A stretch of DNA of 43,082 bases, from positions 1-43,082 of the forward strand of contig MWBZ01000029.1 in NCBI GenBank assembly GCA_002069765.1. The letters run 5' to 3'. The first letter of the stretch is position 1. The number at the start of each line of letters is the position of its first letter. The DNA comes from a bacterium ADurb.Bin243. GTDB lineage: Bacteria; Muiribacteriota; UBA9980. Below the pieces are notes generated by a model. The model was not told the DNA's origin. It saw only the letters and a program-made list of their open reading frames with translations, and did not search any database. Shown piece by piece: positions 6,932 through 14,898 of the stretch. A program made the translations under genes and the position numbers.

Positions 6932-9160
6932 TTACCTGGATCTTTTCTTTAATTTTATTTTATCCAGTTTGAGTTTTATCTCTTCTTTTATCACCGGATT
7001 GGGCGCGCGTTCGTAAGCTTCTGAATAAGCGATTTCGGCGTCCTCGATATTTTTCTGGTAATAGCAGGAATCGCCGAGCAGCATAAGGATTTCTGCGTCC
7101 TCCGGCCTGAAAATATTGGCGGCGCGAAAATATTCTTCGGCCCTTACGAAATTATTGCGTTTGAGATATATCTTTCCGAGCTGGACATAAGCGTTATAAT
7201 TAGAGCGGTCCGACGCTATTATAAGCTTGTAGGCGTCTATGGCGCGGGCGTATTTTTTGAGCGACGTGAGCGAAACGCAATAAATTTCCAGCACGCGCGG
7301 CTCGATTTTAACGCCGTTCGCCGTTAAAATATTGCATATATCCTCGATAGCTTTATACATTTCATTTTCGTGAAGCGTAAGGCATAGATTATATAAATTT
7401 TCGGCGGCCTGCGCTCCCACGGATTTGAATCCAGCCTCTTCGGTATCGCATTCTCCCGAATCGTTTATTTCGGCGAGGGCCAGATTGGCGGCGTCGGCCT
7501 CTTCGGTGGTTTTAGCGCCGCGCAGTATGGATTCTCCCATTATTCTGGCGCTTATCAACGCTCCGCGCTCTCTGAGCATCCACGCATACTCTATTTTAAC
7601 TGCGGCATCGCCGGGATTTGCGTTGACATACTTAAGATAAAACTCACGCGAGAGCGTGTTGAGCCCGAGTCCTAAAAAAGCTCTCGCAAGCTCGAGCTCT
7701 ATGGCGATGTTGCTCTTTTCGCTTTCAAGCCTGAGCAGGTAGTATGCATATTCGAGCATTTTTCCACGATTTTTAGCGCTCTTGGCCAGATACAGATTAG
7801 CGTCGAAAGATTTCGGGTTGATCTTGATTATCTCTTTCAGTTTGGTTTCCGCCCGCGCGTATTCGCCGGCGTTAAAGTAATCAATCGCGACGTTCAGCAG
7901 CGTCTTTTCATTGTCGTAACTGATCAACCGGTCGGTCGGCACGAGGCCGAGACGCCTTTTTATCATTTTCGCATAATCGCTATGGGGCGCTATTTGAAGC
8001 AAACGGTTCGCAAGCGATATGAACTCTTCGTATTTGCCGGCCCTGTTGACCGAAAGCGCATAAAAGTAGATAAGCTTTAAATCGTCAGGCGACACGCTCA
8101 TAGCTTCTTTAAAATATTTTATAGCCGAATCGTAATCTTTTATTTGAGTGTAATATACCGCAAGGGAAATATAATTTTCAAGGTAGGAGCGGTCGCAGGC
8201 TATTCCGTTAGTGAAAAACGCCTGCGCTTCTTCGTTTTTTTTGAGCCTTACCAGAAGAACGCCCGTGTCATGAAGAAGTTTGGCGTCGGTAAGCGTTTCC
8301 GGATTTATGAGGTTTATATAAGCGAAAGCCTCTTCGTTTTTTTTCCTTTTGTATTTAACATAGGCCATGAGATAATTAGCTTCGTTATCGGCAGGCTCGA
8401 GCTCCAACGCCTTTGCCGCGGCGTTTTCCGCCTTAGTATATTCTTTCTTTGTTATATAGTAGCATGCATTCTTTTTATAATCTTCGCCGCTAAGAACGCT
8501 GCGGGCGTTCTTTTCGATTTCCTGCGAAGTCTTGACCGGCAGCTTGTTTTTTATAGTCGAAGAAAGTTTATCTTCGTCGTCTAACGCGATCCCGCTTTCT
8601 TCGCCGCCGTCGGTTTCCGGCTCAGGAAGGGCTCCTGCCGCGGAACCGGAAGAATTTTCCGCGGCAGGCGGCAAGAGATTAGCCTCAGCTGGGGAAGGCG
8701 CGGGAGCTTCTTTTTTTAGCTGCGTTTCCTGCGCCCGCGACATGGTTTCTTTTATTTCGTTAAGTTTTCTTTTGGCGTTAAAATTATAAGGGGCGGCCAT
8801 AACGGCCATTTCGCAATGGTAATAAGCCTTTTGAAAATTGCCTGTTTTCACGCATAATTCGGCGGCGCTAAGCTGGGCTTCGGCGTTTTTTATATCGCTT
8901 TCGATAAGCCCGTTCAGGGCGTTTTCGATAAGCCGGCTTTCTTGAGGCTCCAAAATATCGCGCCCCGCTATAAAGCGCCGCAGATTTTCATGGGCGGCCC
9001 TGTCGGTTCCGCCCGATTCCGATATTTGCGAAAGAATTTGCGCGGCGCTTTCATCCGAATGCTGAACGCAAAACGCCGGCGGCGGGCCCGTCGAAATAAT
9101 CGCCGCCGCCATAAGCGACACGGCTAAAACATGTATTTTATTCGATCGATTATTTTTCAT
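6932..9160 (-). CDS. Exported TPR-repeat protein
   Basis: A 742-residue protein with an N-terminal signal sequence (about residues 1-31), a Pro/Glu/Ala-rich linker at about 145-200 and at least eight TPR units from about 225 to the end (for example residues matching AFFTNGIACDRSYLENYISL and YIKYFKEAMSVSPDD-type helices). No enzymatic domain is seen. It is probably a periplasmic or envelope scaffold, but the partner is unknown. It lies between prs and pth, the slot occupied by ctc (ribosomal protein L25) in Firmicutes. The gap to prs is 20 bases and to pth 25, so it is in the same operon. Confidence 0.8.
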   Translation of the reverse strand: MKNNRSNKIHVLAVSLMAAAIISTGPPPAFCVQHSDESAAQILSQISESGGTDRAAHENLRRFIAGRDILEPQESRLIENALNGLIESDIKNAEAQLSAAELCVKTGNFQKAYYHCEMAVMAAPYNFNAKRKLNEIKETMSRAQETQLKKEAPAPSPAEANLLPPAAENSSGSAAGALPEPETDGGEESGIALDDEDKLSSTIKNKLPVKTSQEIEKNARSVLSGEDYKKNACYYITKKEYTKAENAAAKALELEPADNEANYLMAYVKYKRKKNEEAFAYINLINPETLTDAKLLHDTGVLLVRLKKNEEAQAFFTNGIACDRSYLENYISLAVYYTQIKDYDSAIKYFKEAMSVSPDDLKLIYFYALSVNRAGKYEEFISLANRLLQIAPHSDYAKMIKRRLGLVPTDRLISYDNEKTLLNVAIDYFNAGEYARAETKLKEIIKINPKSFDANLYLAKSAKNRGKMLEYAYYLLRLESEKSNIAIELELARAFLGLGLNTLSREFYLKYVNANPGDAAVKIEYAWMLRERGALISARIMGESILRGAKTTEEADAANLALAEINDSGECDTEEAGFKSVGAQAAENLYNLCLTLHENEMYKAIEDICNILTANGVKIEPRVLEIYCVSLTSLKKYARAIDAYKLIIASDRSNYNAYVQLGKIYLKRNNFVRAEEYFRAANIFRPEDAEILMLLGDSCYYQKNIEDAEIAYSEAYERAPNPVIKEEIKLKLDKIKLKKRSR

Positions 9161-9180
9161 TTTTCGATGTTTATGGCCGC

Positions 9181-10131
9181 TTATTCAAAAAGGCTTGAAA
9201 CCGGCACTTCGTTATGAATTCTGTAAATGACTTCGGAGATCAGCGGCGCGACTGAAAGCACCGTCAGGTTTGAAAACCGCTTTTCTTCGGGAATGATTAT
9301 CGAATCGGTGACTATTATTTCCTTAACGGGGGCCTTTCTGAGCCTTTCGTATGCGGGTCCTGAAAATATAGGATGGGTGGCCGCGACGTATATTTCTTTG
9401 GCGCCGTGTTCGGCCAGCATTGAAGCCGAAGCCGCTATCGTGCCCGCGGTGTCGATAATATCATCGACCAGTATGGCCCTTTTATTTTTCACGTCGCCTA
9501 TCAGGTTCATGCTTTCCGCCACGTTTGGTTTCGGACGGCGTTTATCGATGATAGCGATCGTCGTGTCGAGGCGCTTGCCGTAAGCGCGCGCTCTGCCCAC
9601 GCCGCCGGCGTCCGGCGAAACTACCACGAATTCGCTCGGGTCGGCTTTAGCTTTTAAATAGTCGCATATGATGGGAAGCGACGTAAGGTGATCTACGGGA
9701 ATATCGAAGAACCCCTGGATCGCCCAGGCGTGCAGGTCGAAAGTCATTATGCGGTCGGCGCCGGCCTCGGTCAAAAGGTTCGCCACGAGCTTTGCGGTAA
9801 TCGGCTCGCGCCCGGAAGTTTTTTTCTCCTGCCTGCTGTATCCGTAATAAGGCACTACCGCCGTAACTTTTGCCGCCGAAGCGCGTTTCAGCGCGTCTAT
9901 TATAATAAGCAGCTTCATGAGCGATTCGTTGACCGGAGGCGCCGTGGGCTGTATTATAAAAACATGCGCGCCCCTGACGCTTTCACCGATTTTAACATGG
10001 GTTTCGCCGTCTAAAAAATTCGAAACCACTATATCGCCCTTTTCCACGCCAAGATGCCTGCACACTTCGATAGCGAGAGGCGAATTGGAGGTGCCGTCAA
10101 AAACCCTTAATTTTCTTTTGCCGTCAGTCAT
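9181..10131 (-). CDS. prs: Ribose-phosphate pyrophosphokinase (PRPP synthetase)
   Basis: A 316-residue class I PRPP synthetase, making 5-phosphoribosyl diphosphate from ribose 5-phosphate and ATP for nucleotide, His and Trp synthesis. Visible motifs are the ATP/Mg-binding His133 in DLHA, the catalytic flexible loop around Lys198-Arg199 (IIDKRRPKPN) and the PRPP-binding loop DDIIDTAGT at residues 223-231. Length matches the family. The ATG is at 10131, two bases after the glmU stop, with GGAG inside the end of glmU as ribosome site, so the two are translationally coupled. The glmU-prs order is the same as in Firmicutes. Confidence 0.97.
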   Translation of the reverse strand: MTDGKRKLRVFDGTSNSPLAIEVCRHLGVEKGDIVVSNFLDGETHVKIGESVRGAHVFIIQPTAPPVNESLMKLLIIIDALKRASAAKVTAVVPYYGYSRQEKKTSGREPITAKLVANLLTEAGADRIMTFDLHAWAIQGFFDIPVDHLTSLPIICDYLKAKADPSEFVVVSPDAGGVGRARAYGKRLDTTIAIIDKRRPKPNVAESMNLIGDVKNKRAILVDDIIDTAGTIAASASMLAEHGAKEIYVAATHPIFSGPAYERLRKAPVKEIIVTDSIIIPEEKRFSNLTVLSVAPLISEVIYRIHNEVPVSSLFE

Positions 10132-10133
10132 TT

Positions 10134-11555
10134 TTACGCTCCAGTCGTGTCTTTATTTTTGTCCGCTTTTTTTATCGACCTTTTTTTCATATATCCTTCT
10201 TTAATTACCATGGGGCTTCTGGCAATAGCCAGCGATCCGGGTTCCACGTTTTTGTTGATGACCGAACCGGCGGCCACGAGAGCGCCTTCGCCGATAGTTA
10301 CAGGAGCCACCAGCGAAGTATTGGATCCGATAAAAACGCCGTCGGCTATTACGGTTTTATTCTTGTTGACGCCGTCGTAGTTGCACGTTATCGTCCCGGC
10401 GCCTATATTACAGCCCGTGCCGATTTCGGCGTCGCCGATATACGTGAGGTGGTTGGCTTTAGAGCCTTCGCCTATAACAGATTTTTTTACTTCGACGTAA
10501 TTTCCGATATTAACCCTGTCGCACAATTTCGTATTCGGCCTCAGGTGAGAATACGGCCCTATAACTACGTTGCGGCCTATTTCGGAGCTTTCGACCACGC
10601 TGTTAAAGATTTTAGTGTTTTCGCCCACGACGGAATCGACGACGTAAGACATGGGGCCGATTACCGCGCCGGTAAATATTTTCGTTTTGCCGTGCAGGTA
10701 TGTTCCGGGATATATAGTGACGTCGTTTTCGATTTCAACGCCCGCGTCGATATATGTGGAGACCGGATCTACTATGGTAACGCCGTTTATCATATGGCGC
10801 TTATTGATGAGCGAACGCATTATAGCGCCGGCCACGGATAGTTCATAGCGATTGTTGATGCCCATCATAAGACTCGAATCTTCTTCGAGGCAGGCCGAAA
10901 CGTTCATATTTTCCGAATTGAAAATCGCGATGGTATCGGTGAGGTAATATTCGTGCTGATCGTTATTATCGGTAAGTTTTGAAAGCGCTTCGAGAAGTTT
11001 TTTAGTCGAAAAAACATATACTCCGGTATTGATTTCGGTTATTTTTTTTATCTCGGGCGAGGCGTCGCGTTCTTCTATTATAGAGGATATGTAACCTTTT
11101 TCATTGCGCACTATTCTGCCGTAGCCTTTAGGGTCGGAAACCTTCGCCGTCAGGACCGTGGCGGCATAATCGCCGTTGACATGGCTCGCGAAAAGATTTT
11201 TAAAAAGCTCAGGCGTAAGAAGAGGCGTATCGCCGCACAAAACAAAAGTAACTCCGTCGCCGCAGGTTTCCAACGCCGGACGCGCCTGCATTACGGCATG
11301 GCCGGTGCCTTTCTGTTCGCTTTGAACCACGAATTCAAAGCCGGCATAATCGCCGTGATTTTTTTTTATGCTTTCAATAACCATTTCTTTCGAGTGGCCC
11401 ACCACCGGTATTATTTTAGCAGGCTCCATCTTTCTGACCGCTCTTATAACATGAGATATCATGGGTTCGCCCGCGACGTCGAAGAGGACCTTCGAATATT
11501 TTGATTTCATCCGCGTACCGAGTCCGGCCGCGAGTATCACTGCGCAAATATTCAT
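10134..11555 (-). CDS. glmU: Bifunctional GlmU: GlcNAc-1-P uridyltransferase / GlcN-1-P acetyltransferase
   Basis: A 473-residue GlmU, making UDP-GlcNAc for peptidoglycan and other glycans. Residues 1-230 are the nucleotidyltransferase half with the signature AAGLGTRMKSKYSKVL (9-24), the GTGHAV motif and CGDTPLL. From about 250 a left-handed beta-helix of hexapeptide repeats forms the acetyltransferase half, with the conserved RPNTKL, NHLTYIGD and GAGTITCNYDG segments. The C-terminal tail is Lys-rich. The start is the ATG at 11555; AAGGAGAAG lies about 13 bases upstream, rather far. It follows the tRNA-Gln gene and a hairpin at 11607-11633 and is coupled to prs. Confidence 0.97.
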   Translation of the reverse strand: MNICAVILAAGLGTRMKSKYSKVLFDVAGEPMISHVIRAVRKMEPAKIIPVVGHSKEMVIESIKKNHGDYAGFEFVVQSEQKGTGHAVMQARPALETCGDGVTFVLCGDTPLLTPELFKNLFASHVNGDYAATVLTAKVSDPKGYGRIVRNEKGYISSIIEERDASPEIKKITEINTGVYVFSTKKLLEALSKLTDNNDQHEYYLTDTIAIFNSENMNVSACLEEDSSLMMGINNRYELSVAGAIMRSLINKRHMINGVTIVDPVSTYIDAGVEIENDVTIYPGTYLHGKTKIFTGAVIGPMSYVVDSVVGENTKIFNSVVESSEIGRNVVIGPYSHLRPNTKLCDRVNIGNYVEVKKSVIGEGSKANHLTYIGDAEIGTGCNIGAGTITCNYDGVNKNKTVIADGVFIGSNTSLVAPVTIGEGALVAAGSVINKNVEPGSLAIARSPMVIKEGYMKKRSIKKADKNKDTTGA

Positions 11556-11606
11556 AAATTAAAAACACTTCTCCTTGCCGATAAAAGTAGGCCCGCTAAA
11601 ATATAA

Positions 11607-11633
11607 TAGGGTAGATGAAAAACATCTACCCTA
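11607..11633 (-). terminator. Hairpin between tRNA-Gln and glmU (terminator or attenuator)
   Basis: Perfect 11-bp arms 11607-11617 and 11623-11633 enclose a five-base loop. On the minus strand the stem is followed by TTATATTTT, a moderately U-rich tract. It may end the spoVG-tRNA transcript or partly attenuate glmU. No separate strong promoter for glmU is visible after it, so partial read-through is likely. Confidence 0.6.
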
Positions 11634-11654
11634 ATTTAAGTTTTTATAAAAAGG

Positions 11655-11726
11655 CTGGGGCGGGAGGATTCGAACCCACGGATGGCGGAACCAAAATCCG
11701 CTGCCTTACCGCTTGGCGACGCCCCA
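11655..11726 (-). tRNA. tRNA-Gln (anticodon TTG)
   Basis: A 72-base cloverleaf: acceptor TGGGGCG/CGCCCCA with discriminator G, D stem GCC/GGC, anticodon stem GCGGA/TCCGC around loop TTTTGGT (anticodon TTG), and T loop TTCGAAT. The T stem GTGGG/CCTCC has one T-C mismatch and one G-T pair. CCA is not fully encoded (CCT follows). It lies between spoVG and glmU, in the same direction. Confidence 0.95.
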
Positions 11727-11740
11727 ACTTATTCATATAA

Positions 11741-12034
11741 TTACATTGCAGCCGCTGTGGTAGTAGGAGTGTCGATGAGGTTTTTCACTTTGTCAAACTC
11801 TAACAATACCGCGCTCTGGATTTTTTCGCGTGTTTCCGTAATGATGGGGTGTGCCGTATCTTTATAATCGCCGTTCGTGGTTTTGCGCGAAGGCATTGCC
11901 ACGAAAAAGCCTTTTTTTCCTTCAATGACTTTCAAATCATGCACTACAAAAGCATTGTCTATCGTAATCGAGGCAAATGCTTTAAGTTTTCCGTCACCGC
12001 TAACTTTTCTCACTCTTACTTCTGTAATGTTCAA
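11741..12034 (-). CDS. spoVG: SpoVG family RNA/DNA-binding regulator
   Basis: A 97-residue SpoVG, a small nucleic-acid-binding regulator first known from Bacillus sporulation and widespread in non-sporulating bacteria. The core is unmistakable: [10 protein letters not shown] at the start, then [20 protein letters not shown] and FVAMPSRKT with the following DTAHPI. I chose a TTG start at 12034..12032, because AAGGATGGTGG lies just upstream at normal spacing and the protein then begins [11 protein letters not shown] as in other members. The ATG at 12046 has AAAGG touching it, which is too close. It has a promoter at 12116-12144 and a symmetrical leader. The order spoVG-tRNA-glmU-prs resembles Firmicutes. 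Confidence 0.93.
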   Translation of the reverse strand: MNITEVRVRKVSGDGKLKAFASITIDNAFVVHDLKVIEGKKGFFVAMPSRKTTNGDYKDTAHPIITETREKIQSAVLLEFDKVKNLIDTPTTTAAAM

Positions 12035-12070
12035 ATCGTCCACCATCCTTTAAGCTAAACAAGATATATG

Positions 12071-12110
12071 TTCGACGCCGAACCCGGGCGCCCGTTTACT
12101 TATGTAAGTA
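12071..12110. repeat. Three consecutive symmetries in the spoVG leader
   Basis: The sites are TACTTA-TG-TAAGTA (12097-12110), the perfect 10-bp palindrome CGGGCGCCCG (12085-12094) and a weaker TTCG...CGAA (12071-12082). The first sits at the expected transcription start and could be an operator; the others could fold in the 5' leader RNA. Roles are inferred. Confidence 0.55.
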
Positions 12111-12115
12111 TTTTT

Positions 12116-12144
12116 ATTTTATCACAATAAAAATCTAAATGCAA
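12116..12144 (-). promoter_or_regulatory. Promoter of spoVG
   Basis: On the minus strand: -35 TTGCAT (12144..12139), 17-bp spacer, -10 TAAAAT (12121..12116) preceded by TGA (extended -10). Transcription would start near 12109, inside the palindrome at 12097-12110. Confidence 0.7.
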
Positions 12145-12212
12145 GCTTTTTTTGAATAATAAATATCGAGCTAAGATGTCCGCTCACTGAAGTATATTAA
12201 AATATCATAATT

Positions 12213-14843
12213 TTATAATTTAATGGACGTTATCCTGAGTAAAATACCCGTGATTTCGTTAAAACCTTCGCTTATGCCGGGTGGAATTTCCTGAAGGCTC
12301 AAATTGGTTATGCAGGCTATGACGCGGTCGAACGATTTCTGCATCTCGCTAATGCCGGCTTTCATTTTACGGTTGCTTTCCTTCAAATATTCTATTCTTT
12401 CGTTCAGCGCTTCGATGCGGCCGGCCTTGACTTTGTTATCTATGGTCAACGCTACGCTTTCGCGCAGTTTTATTTCTTCGTTGTCTTTTTTTACGGTTAC
12501 CTTAGCTATTTTAGCGAGCCTGCCTTCTACGACCCTGCTCAAAACGCCTTCAAAGACGGAAGAGTCCATGGTGCCGTCAAGGTAATCGTCGATTACGCCC
12601 CTTGAAATCAACTCGGTTATTTTATAGACGCAGAGAGGTTCTTTTGAGTAAACCACGAGCGGAGAAGACGGGTTCTTTTTCACGTCGAAAACCTTCAAAA
12701 GCTCTTTTTCGTTTTCGATAGCCAGGACGCATAAAAGTGAATTTTGCTTTTCGGGATCATCTTCCGCGGATTGCGAAGCGCAATCGCACACGGTTAATTT
12801 AAGCTCGTGGTTGGCGGCGAAAGGTTCAAAAACGGCTTCTATGGCCCCGGAATCAGCAAAATTCCCGCCGAGAATAATCGCGACGGAATTTTCCACCTGA
12901 GAAGCGGCGCCTGAATTTGAAGCTTCAACGGATTCCGCGGGGTTTAAAATTTCATTAACAGACGCCATAAGGTTTTCTACGTTAAGCTTCATGCCGTGGT
13001 AATCGGCCAGAGCGCTCTGATATTTAGATTCCAGTTCGGTGAAGCCCGCCCTGAAAGATTCCAGCTCCGAGCGGCAGGTTTCGGCTTCGCGAAGGCATTC
13101 GTCGGCCTTCGTCCTGTAAGCCTCGGCCTCGGCTTCGCTTTCGGTTTTAATTCTCTGCAAAGCTTCTTCTTTTTCCTCGTTAACGGCCTGGAGGCGGGTT
13201 TCGCTTTCAGCGGCGGCGGCCTTAAGTTTTTCATCGGTTTCTTCGATAAGGCGTTTGACTTCTTCGTCTTTAGCCGCGGCCGCGCGTTCGAGCCCCGCCA
13301 CTGTTTCGTTGAATTTAGCTATTTCCGCGGTAAGCGCTTCGCGTTCTTCTTTCAATATTTTATTTTCGCGCGACATAAAGCCGCTTTCTTCTTTATAGCT
13401 GCTGAAAGCGCTATAAATGCCCTGCAGTTCGGTTTCTTTTTCCTTGAGGCTGGCGTCGGCCGTTTCTTTTTCACCGCTCAAAGCGGCGAATTTAACTTTC
13501 AGCTCGTTGAGTTCCCTTTCTTTGAGCTTGGATTCGACTTCGAACTTATCGAGAAGCTCTATGGCTTTATCGCGTTCCGCTATAAGAGATTTGAATTTTT
13601 CTTTTATTTCGTCCAGCTCGCCCAGTTGTTTTTTGCCTTCGGGGCCCGCTTCTGTTTCATCGGCGGAACCGTCCGGGACAGCTTCGGAGTTTTCATCCGC
13701 CGCCATATCCTGCCGGTCCTCTTCATCACCTGACGAGAGTTTTTCAAGCTCGTCTTCGAGAAAATCTTTTACCTCCGAAGCCAGTTTCAGTTTCTCCAGG
13801 TCTTCGGCGCTGACGTTAAGCCCCGAAAGCGCGGCGTATTTTTCGCTAATATCTCTTATCTCGGTTTCGAGAGATTCGATCGTGGTTTTTAGCTCATTTA
13901 CGGAATCGTCTTTATAGCTCATTTCAAGTTTGAGTGATTCGATTTCCGTGCGTAATTCATCGTTCTGGGCCTTCAGCGCGAGCGACTCTCGCTGGGCCGA
14001 AAGTATGGCCGCGTTAAGCTTTTCGATTTCTATTTCTTTATAAAAAATATCCGATTGCAGTTTTTTTACTTCTTCGGATTCCGATATCCTCGTTTCGTAT
14101 TCCGGGGCCTGAACGGGTACGCCCTGAAACGCGGGAACCCCTGACGTCTGGCTTTCGAGCTGCCGGATGCGAAGGTCTCTTTCCGCTATGGCATGCTTGA
14201 GATCGCGCACGTGAAGAAGGTGCAGGCGGCGCTTTTCGTGTTCATGAACGCCGGTTTTTTTCAACAATTCTATTTCGGCTTCATATTTTTTTACGCGGGC
14301 CTCGGCATTCTCCAGAAGCTCTATTTTATCGCTGTTTTCCATGAGAGCCGATTCGATCATTTTTTGAGATTCGGCAATTTCGGTTTCTTTTCTTTTGAGT
14401 TTATCCTCGAGAAAAACTATTTTTCTGACTGCTTCCTCGTATGTCGTAACCATGGCATTTTCATCGATGTGCTGCATTTCGAAAGGCGTAGGCTTTTCGG
14501 GTTCTTCTTCCTGCGGTAGAGGCTCGAAAGAATTTATTTCAGGCGCCGCAAGCACTTCCGCAAAAATCTCGGGAAGCGGTTCGGCTGGAACCGGGGCCTG
14601 CGAGATTTCTTCAACGGAAGCGAATAAAATTTCAGCCCCTGCCTCCTTTTCAGACGAAGGAAGCGAAACCGTTTCAGCCCCGGCGTTTTGTTCCGGCGAA
14701 GAAAGCGAAACCGCTTCAGCCTCTGCTTGGGCTTCGTTAAGCGGCTTCGCCGTAAGAGACTCTAAAAAGTTCATGACGTCGGCTTCGTTGTTAATTAAAT
14801 TGTCGTTATTAGTTACCTGGTTCTCTTCTTCTTTTAAACTCAT
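12213..14843 (-). CDS. Long coiled-coil protein with a C-terminal receiver-like (pseudo-REC) domain
   Basis: An 876-residue protein with no signal peptide. Residues 1-110 are acidic low complexity with an internal duplication (AGAETVSLPSSEKEAGAE and a near copy just before it). About 120-640 are heptad-rich coiled coil, broken by an acidic linker near 380-410. Residues about 650-790 look like a receiver fold: hydrophobic strands VAIILGG, LLCVLAI and LVVYS, then a final ISRGVIDDYLDGTMDSSVFEGVL segment as in response regulators. The phosphoacceptor Asp and the conserved Lys before the last helix are absent, so it would not be phosphorylated in the usual way. Another coiled coil closes the protein. 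Role unknown, perhaps a polar or cytoskeletal scaffold. Confidence 0.75.
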   Translation of the reverse strand: MSLKEEENQVTNNDNLINNEADVMNFLESLTAKPLNEAQAEAEAVSLSSPEQNAGAETVSLPSSEKEAGAEILFASVEEISQAPVPAEPLPEIFAEVLAAPEINSFEPLPQEEEPEKPTPFEMQHIDENAMVTTYEEAVRKIVFLEDKLKRKETEIAESQKMIESALMENSDKIELLENAEARVKKYEAEIELLKKTGVHEHEKRRLHLLHVRDLKHAIAERDLRIRQLESQTSGVPAFQGVPVQAPEYETRISESEEVKKLQSDIFYKEIEIEKLNAAILSAQRESLALKAQNDELRTEIESLKLEMSYKDDSVNELKTTIESLETEIRDISEKYAALSGLNVSAEDLEKLKLASEVKDFLEDELEKLSSGDEEDRQDMAADENSEAVPDGSADETEAGPEGKKQLGELDEIKEKFKSLIAERDKAIELLDKFEVESKLKERELNELKVKFAALSGEKETADASLKEKETELQGIYSAFSSYKEESGFMSRENKILKEEREALTAEIAKFNETVAGLERAAAAKDEEVKRLIEETDEKLKAAAAESETRLQAVNEEKEEALQRIKTESEAEAEAYRTKADECLREAETCRSELESFRAGFTELESKYQSALADYHGMKLNVENLMASVNEILNPAESVEASNSGAASQVENSVAIILGGNFADSGAIEAVFEPFAANHELKLTVCDCASQSAEDDPEKQNSLLCVLAIENEKELLKVFDVKKNPSSPLVVYSKEPLCVYKITELISRGVIDDYLDGTMDSSVFEGVLSRVVEGRLAKIAKVTVKKDNEEIKLRESVALTIDNKVKAGRIEALNERIEYLKESNRKMKAGISEMQKSFDRVIACITNLSLQEIPPGISEGFNEITGILLRITSIKL

Positions 14844-14898
14844 GATAAATGTTTATTTTATAAAAATATGGATATTTTGTCAATATATATTATTTTAT

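Noticed and set aside
11560-11584. Sigma-28-type promoter (TAAA ... GCCGATAA) on the plus strand
   Set aside because: The spacing between the two boxes is 13, not about 15, it faces against glmU, and no plus-strand gene follows.
12035-12046. ATG at 12046 as the spoVG start
   Set aside because: The only ribosome-site-like sequence touches that ATG; the TTG at 12034 has correct spacing and gives the usual SpoVG N-terminus.
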